The position numbers were made by a program, and so were the translations under genes. The notes beneath the pieces are model-generated. The model was not told the DNA's origin. It saw only the letters and a program-made list of their open reading frames with translations, and made no database searches. A stretch of 27,869 bases of DNA, taken from the NCBI GenBank assembly GCA_028291125.1, contig JAQGIN010000148.1:1-27869 (forward strand), in the 5' to 3' direction. Source of the stretch: Caulobacter sp. (lineage in GTDB: Bacteria > Pseudomonadota > Alphaproteobacteria > Caulobacterales > Caulobacteraceae). Positions 1 through 7,677 of the stretch are shown piece after piece. Every line of letters begins with the position of its first letter. Within the stretch, counting starts at the first letter, position 1.

Positions 1-490
1 TCTGGCTGCGGGCGGCCGCCACGACCCGGCCGGCCCCAAGGCTGCGGGCCAACTGCAGGCCGATCTGTCCGAGCACGCCGGTGGCGCCCAGGATCAGGAC
101 GCTCTCGCCCGGCTGGATGTTCGCAGCTTCCAGCGGCACCAGGATGCCGGTGCCGGCGATGCCCATGGTGATGGCGGTGCGGTCGTCGACGTCGTCAGGT
201 ACGTCCCAGACCTCCGCGGCGGGCACCAGAGTCTTGTCGGCCCAGGCCCCCCAGGGCGCGACCGATCGTTCGCCGAAATAGACCCGGCGCCCGTCCTCGG
301 CGCGGCCGACGCCCTCGCCCCGGATGACGCAGGGATACTGGACGCCCAGGCGATAGGCGCCGAGAACGTCCCAGCCCCCCAGGCCGGCGGTGTCGACCTC
401 GATCAGGACCGATCCGGTCTGGGCTGTCGGTTCGGGAAAATCCTGAAGGACCGGGGCGGCTCCGTTGCCGGAAATGACGGCGGCGCGCAT
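1..490 (-). CDS. MDR-family alcohol dehydrogenase/quinone oxidoreductase-like protein, N-terminal part (cut by window edge)
   Basis: The reading frame stays open from an ATG at 490 to the left edge, giving about 163 residues, so the C-terminal half lies outside the window. The N-terminal GroES-like region reads MRAAVISGNG, then an E-V-x-x-A-G-L-G-G-W-D-V segment and an R-G-E-G-V-G-R turn. The start of the nucleotide-binding fold follows at the end: VLILGATGVLGQIGLQLAR, a Gly-rich NAD(P)H loop. The cysteine/histidine catalytic-zinc ligands of classical alcohol dehydrogenases are absent where they would be expected (G-L-G-G-W-D), so the zinc-independent quinone-oxidoreductase/enoyl-reductase branch is more likely. 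An AGGAAAC sequence lies upstream of the ATG. It follows the dioxygenase beta gene after an 88-bp gap on the same strand and is probably co-transcribed. Its substrate is not predictable. Confidence 0.85.
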   Translation of the reverse strand, partial: MRAAVISGNGAAPVLQDFPEPTAQTGSVLIEVDTAGLGGWDVLGAYRLGVQYPCVIRGEGVGRAEDGRRVYFGERSVAPWGAWADKTLVPAAEVWDVPDDVDDRTAITMGIAGTGILVPLEAANIQPGESVLILGATGVLGQIGLQLARSLGAGRVVAAARSQ

Positions 491-578
491 GGGCGAGGTT
501 TCCTAAGGTGCGTCGTGAGGCGTGCATCGGCCGCGACCCGGCGCGCTGGGCCGAGAAACAAGCTGATGGGGCGTCAGC

Positions 579-1160
579 TCAGAGGAAGATGGCGAGGTTG
601 GGAAAGCCAAGGACCGTCTGGTCGACGATGATCTCGCGGCGCGCCAGTTTGAAGCTCGCGCCGTGGCGGCGTAGCAGATCGTGCCTGACGCAGCTGAGGA
701 ACAGCAGATTGGTCTCCTCGAACCGGCTGCGGCTGCACAGCAGGTAGCTCTGCACCTCGAACTCGTCGGGATTGTCCGTCGACTCGACCAGGATATTGGT
801 GATCAGGCGCCGAGTGCGGGAGGGCGGATCCTCGGCCCAGGCGCTACGGGTGTCGGTGATGCGCCCGACCCGCCCCCGGATCGAGGCGTAGGTCTCGTCG
901 AAGTGCATCACGGTGCGGACGATCGAGGCCGCATGCTGGTGCAGCGGCCGCGTCTGGCGCACCGGGCAAGTATAGCGCAGGTCGGTGTCGAGGCGCGCGA
1001 CCCAGTCGGCCAGGCGGATTTCGTCCAGCAGCCAGGCTTCCTCGTAGAGGAACTCGGCGATCTGATTATAGGCGGGCGAACCAAGCGGCACGCGGTTGGG
1101 CCGGAAGGCGACGTCCGAGGCGACGTCCGCGTCGGTGGAAATGGCGGTGTTCGTGGTCAT
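579..1160 (-). CDS. aromatic-ring-hydroxylating dioxygenase beta subunit
   Basis: This 193-residue protein has the usual length and fold signals of the small (beta) subunit of Rieske non-haem iron dioxygenases, which builds the cone-like NTF2-type scaffold of the alpha3beta3 hexamer. Typical features are the N-terminal helix ending in F-L-Y-E-E-A-W-L-L-D, the segment R-L-D-T-D-L-R-Y-T-C-P-V-R, the central F-D-E-T with R-x-x-R, and the C-terminal R-R-E-I-I-V-D-Q-T near residues 173-181. It lies 31 bp after the alpha-subunit stop on the same strand, the standard alpha-beta order. It has no catalytic metal site of its own; its role is structural, with possible influence on substrate range. Identification is confident at the family level; the substrate is unknown. 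Confidence 0.93.
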   Translation of the reverse strand: MTTNTAISTDADVASDVAFRPNRVPLGSPAYNQIAEFLYEEAWLLDEIRLADWVARLDTDLRYTCPVRQTRPLHQHAASIVRTVMHFDETYASIRGRVGRITDTRSAWAEDPPSRTRRLITNILVESTDNPDEFEVQSYLLCSRSRFEETNLLFLSCVRHDLLRRHGASFKLARREIIVDQTVLGFPNLAIFL

Positions 1161-1191
1161 GGCGATGAGGTCCCGATGGTGGCGGCGATGA

Positions 1192-2568
1192 TCAGAGGGC
1201 GGCGTTCATCAGGTTGCGATAGGCCAACCACCAGTTCCACTGGGTGTCGTCCTTGGTGAAGCCTTCATAGACCAGGGCCGGACCGGGCCAGTCGGGCCGG
1301 GGAGGGGTGGTGCAGACGGCCTGATACTTCATCGTGACGTTGCGCGCGGCGGCGCCCTTGGCCGTCTGGGTGATGTGGGGCCAGGTGTCGGAATCGTCCT
1401 GCTCCACCATGCCCGAGGTGCCCAGCATCCGCACCGCGAACTGCAGCGCCTTCTGCTTGTGCTCTTCCGGCGCGTCTTTCTCGGCCAGGATGTAGTTGCA
1501 GAACTCCAGCTCGTCCGGACCTTTGGGGATGTAGGTGTGCAAGGAGGTCAGGCCGATGATCTCGCCGTCGGGCTGGGGCACATAGATGAAGGCGATCAGC
1601 ACATTGGGGAACATGCCGCCGACCTGCGGCGGACTATCGACTAGCAGGCCCAGCTGTTCGGGCGTCAGATTTCGGATCAGCTCAGGCAGCATTTCCTTGG
1701 TGATGCCGGGAGGCGGCACGATCGCCAGCTTCTCCTCGAGCGTCAGATTGCCGTCCCGAAAGCCAGCGGCCTGTTTGAACTTGTTGGCGACGGGCATGCA
1801 GCGCAGGGCGTGGCCTTGCAGGGATCCGACCTCGGTGCCGTACATCGAGGTGGTCAGGTCGCCGTCGCCGAACTTGGCGAACTCGCCCAGCCAGCGGTGC
1901 AGGGTCAGGGTGTGGAAGCCGTCGGCGGCGGACTGTTCGCAGGCCGTCTTCCAGTTGGCCTTGATGGTGAAGCGCTGCGGCGGACCGAGGACTTCGAGGC
2001 CCTTGTCGGTGCGCTGGAACAGCATGTCGTAATACCACTTCATTTCGCCGAGGAACTCGTCGAACGACGGGCCTTCGAAATTCCAGGTGGCGAAGATCAG
2101 GCCGCCGTAGAGATGGGTGCGCGCCTGGGTCAGGCCGAGTTTTTCCTTGGGCAGGATGGCGCCGTGCATCTGCTCACCGGCCACCGGCGCGCCGATGAAG
2201 TCGCCGTCATTCTTGAAGGCCCAGCCGTGATAGATGCAGGTGTGAACCTTGGCGTTGCCGGCGTCGCTGGTGCAGACGCGCATGCCGCGGTGCGGGCACA
2301 CGTTGAGCATGACCTTGATCGAGTCGTCCTTCTGGCGCGTGATCAACACCGGGTCCGAGCCCATCAGGCGCGTGATGAAGTCGCCCGAGTTTGGAATTTC
2401 GCTTTCATGGCCCAGCAGCAGCCAGGTCTTTCCGAACACCTTGCGCATCTCGATGTCGTAAAGTTCCGGGTCCGAGATGGTGCGAAGTTGGACTTCTCGG
2501 GTCTGCACGTTGATCAGGTCGTCGATCGTCGTCCCGTCGGAAAGCGTCGTCCGTGTCCGGTCCAGCAT
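1192..2568 (-). CDS. Rieske non-haem iron aromatic dioxygenase, alpha (catalytic) subunit
   Basis: The protein is 458 residues from the ATG at 2568, which is preceded by GGAGGA at good spacing; the frame stays open further upstream but without a ribosome site. The Rieske [2Fe-2S] ligands are C91-x-H93 and C111-x2-H114. The catalytic domain holds N205-W-K, then D216-x2-H219-x4-H224, and an acidic pair D391/D392 that supplies the third iron ligand. This is the full 2-His-1-carboxylate set with the bridging Asp. The enzyme should add both atoms of O2 to an aromatic ring to give a cis-dihydrodiol, using electrons from a ferredoxin. The length and the paired beta gene fit the benzoate/biphenyl/phenylpropionate type of hydroxylase. 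It is divergent from a ferredoxin gene at 2717. The family is secure; the substrate is not. Confidence 0.95.
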   Translation of the reverse strand: MLDRTRTTLSDGTTIDDLINVQTREVQLRTISDPELYDIEMRKVFGKTWLLLGHESEIPNSGDFITRLMGSDPVLITRQKDDSIKVMLNVCPHRGMRVCTSDAGNAKVHTCIYHGWAFKNDGDFIGAPVAGEQMHGAILPKEKLGLTQARTHLYGGLIFATWNFEGPSFDEFLGEMKWYYDMLFQRTDKGLEVLGPPQRFTIKANWKTACEQSAADGFHTLTLHRWLGEFAKFGDGDLTTSMYGTEVGSLQGHALRCMPVANKFKQAAGFRDGNLTLEEKLAIVPPPGITKEMLPELIRNLTPEQLGLLVDSPPQVGGMFPNVLIAFIYVPQPDGEIIGLTSLHTYIPKGPDELEFCNYILAEKDAPEEHKQKALQFAVRMLGTSGMVEQDDSDTWPHITQTAKGAAARNVTMKYQAVCTTPPRPDWPGPALVYEGFTKDDTQWNWWLAYRNLMNAAL

Positions 2569-2603
2569 GGTGTTCCTCCGCAGCGCTAGGCGCCATATAA
2601 TTT

Positions 2604-2636
2604 TGAACAGAGGTGGCATTTCTGTATAGAAAATGC
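2604..2636. promoter_or_regulatory. shared 33-bp element, site A, between the Rieske operon and the ferredoxin operon
   Basis: On the minus strand this reads GCATTTTC, TATAC, 15 variable bases, GTTCA. The same architecture with the same spacing recurs at 12609-12641 and 20938-20970. Read on the plus strand it also looks like a sigma-70-type promoter for the ferredoxin operon: TTGAAC at 2603-2608, 16 bp, TATAGA at 2625-2630. It lies 36 bp upstream of the alpha-subunit ATG and 80 bp upstream of the ferredoxin ATG, so one bound protein could act on both operons. An operator overlapping a core promoter is the preferred reading (inference). Confidence 0.55.
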
Positions 2637-2716
2637 AACTCTTCGATTCAGTGAGGAACGACGGGCCGTTGGCCCCCGGAGAAGCTCCCAAGGGGCGCCC
2701 GGCACGGAGGAAGAAG

Positions 2717-2935
2717 ATGAGTTCAGAGGCGACCCCGCATCGCGTCATCGCGGACCGCAGCGCCTGCTGCGGCTACGGCACCTGCGTTGAGATCTGCCCG
2801 GAGATCTATCGGCTCGAGGGCGGCCTGGTGGTCTTGACCACCGATATCGTGCCCGCCGAACTGCTGGCGCGAGCCATCGAGGGCGCCGAGTCCTGCCCCC
2901 AGGGCGCCCTCGTCGTCGAAGCCGTAGCGGGATGA
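2717..2935 (+). CDS. small ferredoxin of the [3Fe-4S]/[4Fe-4S] P450-type family
   Basis: This is a 72-residue acidic iron-sulphur protein. The start at 2717 is chosen because GGAGG lies a few bases upstream; an earlier in-frame ATG at 2633 sits inside the regulatory element and has no ribosome site. The cluster motif is C-C-G-Y-G-T-C-x3-C-P near residues 17-27, with a distal C-P-Q-G-A-L near residue 60. The first Cys, the Cys five residues later (C-x5-C) and the distal Cys match the small ferredoxins that usually serve bacterial cytochromes P450. Extra cysteines at motif positions 2 and 11 make a [4Fe-4S] cluster possible. No P450 is present in the window, and the divergent neighbour is a Rieske oxygenase, so it probably carries electrons to that enzyme. 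No ferredoxin reductase was found. The stop overlaps the next start (ATGA). Confidence 0.88.
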   Translation: MSSEATPHRVIADRSACCGYGTCVEICPEIYRLEGGLVVLTTDIVPAELLARAIEGAESCPQGALVVEAVAG

Positions 2936-4317
2936 CGGCCCTTTCGGTCGCATCCGGCTCGACGGCTGGCGCCAAGGGCCATCGCAGGCTGCCTGGTCTG
3001 TTGTCATTGTCCTTGCTGGGCGTGCCGCTGACGGCGCTGTCGCTGCCGCTCGTCGTCATGATCCCGGAACACTACGCCACCGTTCTGGGCCTGCCGCTCG
3101 CGGTGATCGGGCTGATCTTCACCAGCGTGCGGGTGTTCGACATCGTCGTCGATCCGCTGCTCGGCGCGGCGATGGATCGGACCCGCACCCGCTGGGGGCG
3201 CTACCGCCCGTGGCTGATCCTCGGCGCGCCCGCGTTGATGCTGGCCGTCTATCTGTTGTTCATGGCCCGGCCAGGCGTGGGGCCGCTCTATCTGCTGGCG
3301 ACCCTGACGGCGAGTTTCCTGGGCTGGTCGATCCTCTCCCTGGCGCAACTGGCGCTCGCGTCCGGCCTCGCGGCCGGTTACGACGAGCGCTCGCGGGTCT
3401 ACGCGTGGCTGCAGTTCGCCTCGCTCCTGGGCATTCTGACGGTGATGGGCTTCCCGATCATCTCGGCCAAGCTCGGCGAGACCAGCCTGACGCCCACTCA
3501 GCTGATGGGATGGATCATCATCGTCCTGATGGCGCCCGCGGTGGCCCTGGCCGCCTGGCGCGTGCCCGAAGCCGCGGCCGTCGCCCAAAGGCATATCGTC
3601 GGGGTCAAGGAATACCTGTCCGTCGTCGGCCGTCAGGCCGTCTTTCGGATCGCCGCGATCGACCTGCTGTTTGGTCTCGGATTCGGCACGGCGTCGGCCA
3701 TGCTGGTGTTCTTCGTCACGGCCGCCAAGGGGCTGGACCGCAGCGCTGTCGGCGTCGTCCTGATCGCCCAGGTCGTCACGGCGATGATCACCGTGCCCGC
3801 CGTCGCCTGGCTGGCGCGCCGGCTCGACAAGCATTTCGTCCTGGGGATTACGGGAGTTCTCGCCGCGATCGTCAGCGTCGCCTTCATCTTCCTTCCGGAC
3901 CATAACCTGCTGGCGGTGTCGCTGGGCATGATGGGATGGGGCCTGTCGTTCGGGGCCTTCAACCTGTTGCCGCGCGCCATGATGGCGGATGCGGGTGATG
4001 AGCTGAGACTCGAGTCGGGCTCCGACCAGACCGCCGTCCTTTACGCGCTGCTGATCAGCAGCTGGAAACTGGGCGGCGCGTTGGCGGTGGGCCTGTCGTT
4101 CGCCGCCCTGGCCCTGGTCGGCTACAAGCCGGCGCTGATGGCGGCCAACGCGCCGCAGGCCATCTCGGGCCTGGAAATGGTGTTCGCGGGGCCGTCGGCG
4201 GTGCTGTTCCTGCTCGGCGCCTGGCTGGCCTTCACCTATCCGTTGACCCGTGAAAAGCACGCCGCCATCCGGCTGGAACTGGACGCCCGCGATGCGCGCG
4301 GCGAGGTCGCGGCATGA
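2932..4317 (+). CDS. MFS transporter of the glycoside-pentoside-hexuronide (GPH)/MelB type
   Basis: A 461-residue integral membrane protein with about twelve hydrophobic segments. The GPH family signature is clear near residues 70-100: a D-x3-G-x3-D pattern followed by R-T-R-T-R-W-G-R-Y-R-P-W-L. In this family that loop lies between helices 2 and 3, next to the cation-coupling aspartates. Characterised members take up glycosides or organic acids with H+ or Na+; other members lie beside catabolic genes for non-sugar substrates. The start overlaps the ferredoxin stop by 4 bp, and its own stop overlaps the next gene by 4 bp, so translation is probably coupled. It is likely an inner-membrane importer for the substrate or an intermediate of this cluster (inference). 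Confidence 0.88.
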   Translation: MTALSVASGSTAGAKGHRRLPGLLSLSLLGVPLTALSLPLVVMIPEHYATVLGLPLAVIGLIFTSVRVFDIVVDPLLGAAMDRTRTRWGRYRPWLILGAPALMLAVYLLFMARPGVGPLYLLATLTASFLGWSILSLAQLALASGLAAGYDERSRVYAWLQFASLLGILTVMGFPIISAKLGETSLTPTQLMGWIIIVLMAPAVALAAWRVPEAAAVAQRHIVGVKEYLSVVGRQAVFRIAAIDLLFGLGFGTASAMLVFFVTAAKGLDRSAVGVVLIAQVVTAMITVPAVAWLARRLDKHFVLGITGVLAAIVSVAFIFLPDHNLLAVSLGMMGWGLSFGAFNLLPRAMMADAGDELRLESGSDQTAVLYALLISSWKLGGALAVGLSFAALALVGYKPALMAANAPQAISGLEMVFAGPSAVLFLLGAWLAFTYPLTREKHAAIRLELDARDARGEVAA

Positions 4318-5072
4318 CGCGTCGGCTGGAAGGACGCGTCGCCCTGATCTCGGGGACCGGGGGCGGACAAGGCCGAGCGGCGGCGCTTCGGTTCGTGGCC
4401 GACGGGGCGATCGTCGTCGGCTGCGACGTGAACGCCAAGGCCGACGCCGAGACGGCGCGTCTGGTCGCCGAGGCCGGGGGGCAGATGACCACGATGGTCT
4501 GCGATCTTGGCGATCCGGACGGGGCCCGATCCTGGATCGAGCGGGCGGTCACCGATCACGGTCGGATCGACATCCTCTACAACAACGCCTCGGCCGCGAA
4601 GTTTGGATCGATCGCCGAGCTGTCGGTCGAGGACTGGCGCTTCACGATCCGCAACGAGCTCGATCTGGTCTTCCTGACGACGAAGTTCGCCTGGCTCCAC
4701 CTGGCCAAACAGGGCGGTTCGATCATCAACGTGGCCTCGACCGCTGGATGGCAGGGGTCGCGCGGCAACGGCACGATCGCCCACAATGCGACCAAGGGCG
4801 GCGTGGTGGCCATGACCCGCCAGATGGCGCTGGAAGGGGCCCCGTTGGGCATTCGCGCCAACAGCATCAGCCCCGGCTTCGTGATCACGCCGGGAACGCG
4901 CGCCTTCGTCGACAATCCCGCCGTCCGCGCTCAGCTGACAGCCAGCATTCCCCTTGGCCGCCCCGGCGAGCCCGAGGACATCGTCGGCATGGCCGCCTTC
5001 CTGGCCACCGACGAAGCGGCCTTCATCACCGGCGCTGACATCATCATCGATGGCGGCACGACCGCCTGCTAG
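4314..5072 (+). CDS. SDR-family oxidoreductase with His in place of the catalytic Tyr
   Basis: A 252-residue classical SDR. The cofactor loop is S-G-T-G-G-G-Q-G (residues 13-20), N-N-A-S begins at residue 90, Asn114 is the structural/catalytic Asn, and Ser142 is the catalytic Ser. The expected Y-x3-K motif reads H157-N-A-T-K161 (codon CAC at 4782-4784), so the usual Tyr is His while Lys is kept. The C-terminal D-G-G-T-T is normal. As a classical SDR next to Rieske and extradiol genes, it could be the cis-dihydrodiol dehydrogenase of the pathway, but the Tyr-to-His change argues for altered chemistry or lower activity. It starts within the transporter stop (ATGA) and is followed after 27 bp by the extradiol dioxygenase gene. 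Confidence 0.88.
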   Translation: MTRRLEGRVALISGTGGGQGRAAALRFVADGAIVVGCDVNAKADAETARLVAEAGGQMTTMVCDLGDPDGARSWIERAVTDHGRIDILYNNASAAKFGSIAELSVEDWRFTIRNELDLVFLTTKFAWLHLAKQGGSIINVASTAGWQGSRGNGTIAHNATKGGVVAMTRQMALEGAPLGIRANSISPGFVITPGTRAFVDNPAVRAQLTASIPLGRPGEPEDIVGMAAFLATDEAAFITGADIIIDGGTTAC

Positions 5073-5099
5073 CGAACCGACAAGACGAGGATCTGGACC

Positions 5100-6014
5100 A
5101 TGGATATCCGGGGTATCGGCTATCTGGGCTTTGAAAGCCCCAATATCGAGGCGTGGCGCAGCTACGGACCCGAGGTTCTGGGCCTGGCCATAGCGCCATC
5201 GCCGGAGGACGAACCCGATGCGCTCTATCTGAAGATGGACGACCGGCGCTATCGCTTCGCCTTCCAGCCCGGCCCGATCGACAAGCTGAGCTATATCGGC
5301 TGGGAATGCGTCAACCGGATCGCGTTCGAGAAGGCGGTCAAGAAGCTTCAGGACGCCGGGATCGCGGTGGAGCAGGGCGGTGACGACCTCAAGGCCCGCC
5401 GCGCGGTCCGCGATGTCGTGCGGTTCAAGGACCCGGTCGGCTACCAGTACGAGCTCTTCTACGGCCAGAAGGGCGAGCCGGACTCGTTCGTGCCCGGCCG
5501 ACGCCACGGCGGCTTCAACACCTATGGCCGCGGCTTTGGGCATGTGGTGGTGATCACGCCGGAATATGGCCCCGAGCTCGACGACTTCCTGATCAATATC
5601 ATGGGCTTCCAGTGGTATGGCTCGGGGGCCGGCAAGGGCAAGACTGGCTTCTATCGCGCCGGGCTGAACAACCTGACCAGCCACGACATCGGCTATGGGT
5701 ACGCGCCAGGCCGCATGGGCATCCAGCACGTGGGTCTGTTGACCGGCGACCTCCGGGACGTCGGCGAGACCTGGGACATCGTCAACAAGCGCCAGATTCC
5801 GGTGCAGATGACCCTGGGCCAGCATACCCAGGATCCGCATTTCTCCTTCTATCACTTCAGCCCGTCGGGCTTCGCCGTCGAGGTCATCGCCGAAACCCAC
5901 CCCTGGCCTGGCGATCCGTTCGAGCTGAACGCCGAGCGCCTCAGCTACTGGGGTCACGAACTGGTCGGGCCCATTCTGGGCACGACCGTCAGGACGCCCG
6001 AGGAGGTGCGCTGA
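5100..6014 (+). CDS. type I extradiol ring-cleavage dioxygenase (BphC-like, two-domain)
   Basis: A 304-residue protein built of two vicinal-oxygen-chelate repeats, the usual size for BphC/HsaC-like enzymes. The Fe(II) ligands are visible in the C-terminal half: His148 (G-F-G-H-V), His210 (G-I-Q-H-V-G) and Glu261 (A-V-E-V). Second-sphere residues equivalent to BphC His195, His241 and Tyr250 appear as His195 (T-S-H-D-I-G-Y), His242 and Tyr251. With a complete active site it should cleave a catechol next to its hydroxyl pair (meta cleavage). It sits between SDR genes and downstream of the ferredoxin; its last base is shared with the start of the next SDR (TGATG). A GAGGATCTGG ribosome site supports the ATG at 5100. 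This is the clearest evidence that the cluster opens an aromatic ring. Confidence 0.94.
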   Translation: MDIRGIGYLGFESPNIEAWRSYGPEVLGLAIAPSPEDEPDALYLKMDDRRYRFAFQPGPIDKLSYIGWECVNRIAFEKAVKKLQDAGIAVEQGGDDLKARRAVRDVVRFKDPVGYQYELFYGQKGEPDSFVPGRRHGGFNTYGRGFGHVVVITPEYGPELDDFLINIMGFQWYGSGAGKGKTGFYRAGLNNLTSHDIGYGYAPGRMGIQHVGLLTGDLRDVGETWDIVNKRQIPVQMTLGQHTQDPHFSFYHFSPSGFAVEVIAETHPWPGDPFELNAERLSYWGHELVGPILGTTVRTPEEVR

Positions 6015-6826
6015 TGGGGCTCCTCGACGGCAAGGTCGCCCTGGTCACCGGCGGGGGCGGCGGCATCGGCCGAGGCATCGCCCGCAAATTCATCCGCGAA
6101 GGCGCGACGGTTCTGGTCGCCGAATTCAACGAGGAATACTGCGCGTCCATCAAGAAGGAGCTGACCGAGGAACTCGGCGGGCGAGCCGAGGTCATCAAGG
6201 CCGATGTGCGCGTCAAGGAGCAGATTCAAGGCGCGGTGCAGACGGCGGTCGATCTGTTCGGCGGCATCGACATCCTGGTCAACAACGCCTTCACCCTCAG
6301 CCCCAAGGTTCTGCTGGAGCAGAAGACCGACGAGATGCTGGACAGCACCCTGCATTCGGGGCTCTGGGCTGGCTGGTGGGCGATGCAGGCGGCGCGGCCC
6401 CACATGGCGGCGCGGGGCGGCGGCTCGATCATCAACTTCTATTCGATCGACGTGGAGACGGCCGCCTGGCTGAACGCCGACTACAACATCACCAAGTCGG
6501 CGCTTCGGGGCCTCACGCGTAGCGCGGCGCACGAGTGGGGCCGGTTCAACATCCGGGTCAATCTGCTGTCGCCGGCGGCCATGGGCACGGTCTTCCACAA
6601 GATGGCGGAAGCCATGCCAGGCTTCGCCGAAATGGCGGCGTCTCGAAAGCCGCTGCTGCGTAACGGCGATCCCGAGGAGGATGTCGCGCCCGTCGCGGTC
6701 TTTCTGGCGTCGGAGATGTCGCGCTTCGTCACCGGCGAACTGATCAACGTCGACGGCGGCCTGCATATGCCAGGCTATCAATCGCGGCCGCCGAACGTCG
6801 CCGAGATGGAACAACAGGGCGGCTGA
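6014..6826 (+). CDS. SDR-family oxidoreductase
   Basis: A 270-residue classical SDR. It has T-G-G-G-G-G-I-G (residues 12-19) for the dinucleotide, D-I-L-V-N-N-A at 86-92, and the catalytic Ser144, Tyr157 and Lys161 (Y-N-I-T-K). The Asn normally found in the helix-4 V-N-x-x-G motif is replaced (S-T-L-H-S), so the proton-relay Asn may be missing. The C-terminal tail is longer than average after the D-G-G-L substrate-loop end. The ATG at 6014 overlaps the extradiol stop and is preceded by a strong AGGAGG at 6001-6006. Several downstream SDRs share its operon; sequence alone does not say which oxidises the dihydrodiol. Confidence 0.9.
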   Translation: MGLLDGKVALVTGGGGGIGRGIARKFIREGATVLVAEFNEEYCASIKKELTEELGGRAEVIKADVRVKEQIQGAVQTAVDLFGGIDILVNNAFTLSPKVLLEQKTDEMLDSTLHSGLWAGWWAMQAARPHMAARGGGSIINFYSIDVETAAWLNADYNITKSALRGLTRSAAHEWGRFNIRVNLLSPAAMGTVFHKMAEAMPGFAEMAASRKPLLRNGDPEEDVAPVAVFLASEMSRFVTGELINVDGGLHMPGYQSRPPNVAEMEQQGG

Positions 6827-6849
6827 AGCCGACGAAGGGGAGACCAGGA

Positions 6850-7677
6850 ATGGCGTTACTTGAAGGCAAGGTGGCGCTGGTCACCGGAGCGGCCGGGTCG
6901 ATCGGCTCGGAAACGGCGCTGGCCCTGGCGGAGCAGGGCGCGCGCGTCGTGCTCACCGACCTGCGGGCGCCGGAGCTCTTGGCGGTGACGGAGCGTCTGA
7001 AGAGCCAGGGCCATGATGTCGTCTGCAAGGCCGGGGACATCACCAACGAGGACGACATCCGCGCGGTGGCGGACTTCGCGGCGGAGACCTTCGGCGGCGT
7101 CGACATCCTCGACAACAACGCCGGCGCGACCGGCTTCTCGTCGCGCGACCTCGACATCCCCGACATGCCGGTCGAGCTGTGGGACCAGGTCCAGTCGATC
7201 AATGCGCGCGGGCCGATGCTGTTTTGCAAATACGCGATCCCGTCGATGCTGGCGCGAGGCGGCGGTTCGATCGTCAACATCTCGTCGGGCCAGTCCCTGT
7301 CGGGCGACGTCAGCAATTTCGCCTATGCGGCCAGCAAGGCGGCGGTGAACGCCCTGACCCGTCATCTCGCGACCGCCTACAGCCCCAAGGGCGTGCGGGT
7401 GAACGCCATCGCCGCCGGCCTGATCATCCAGCCCGGCATGGAGCAGAGGCTGCCCGCGCATATCCAGGACATCTTCTTGAGCCATTGCCTGGTGCCGCGT
7501 CTGGGCACGCCGCGCGACATCGCCAACATGGTGGTCTTCCTGGCGTCCGACCTGAGTTCCTATGTCACCGGCCAGATCCTGTCGGTCGACGGCGGCTTCA
7601 CGGCGCACCTGCCCAGCGTGGCGGACATGCGACCGATCATCGACGGCATGAGAAAGGCCCCCGGCCAATGGAGCTGA
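6850..7677 (+). CDS. SDR-family oxidoreductase
   Basis: A 275-residue classical SDR with an intact tetrad: Asn118 (S-I-N-A-R-G), Ser146, Tyr159 and Lys163 (Y-A-A-S-K). The cofactor loop is T-G-A-A-G-S-I-G. An Asp at the end of beta-2 (L-T-D-L) favours NAD+ over NADP+. The insertion after N-N-A-G (residues 89-110) is a few residues longer than usual, which may shape the substrate pocket. An AAGGGGAG ribosome site precedes the ATG. The stop is overlapped by the next SDR, which starts at 7668. Family assignment is firm; the reaction is not known. Confidence 0.9.
   Translation: MALLEGKVALVTGAAGSIGSETALALAEQGARVVLTDLRAPELLAVTERLKSQGHDVVCKAGDITNEDDIRAVADFAAETFGGVDILDNNAGATGFSSRDLDIPDMPVELWDQVQSINARGPMLFCKYAIPSMLARGGGSIVNISSGQSLSGDVSNFAYAASKAAVNALTRHLATAYSPKGVRVNAIAAGLIIQPGMEQRLPAHIQDIFLSHCLVPRLGTPRDIANMVVFLASDLSSYVTGQILSVDGGFTAHLPSVADMRPIIDGMRKAPGQWS

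Noticed and set aside
2569..2748. N-terminal extension of the Rieske alpha subunit by 60 codons
   Set aside because: It would run through the regulatory element and the ferredoxin ribosome site; the ATG at 2568 has GGAGGA and matches the family start.
3004..4260. 418-codon open frame antisense to the GPH transporter
   Set aside because: It has a Gln/Arg/His-rich shadow composition and no ribosome site or motif.
4236..5957. 573-codon open frame on the minus strand, antisense to the SDR and extradiol genes
   Set aside because: Its translation is low-complexity and matches no family; the plus strand carries intact, motif-bearing proteins with ribosome sites. Long antisense frames are common in GC-rich DNA.
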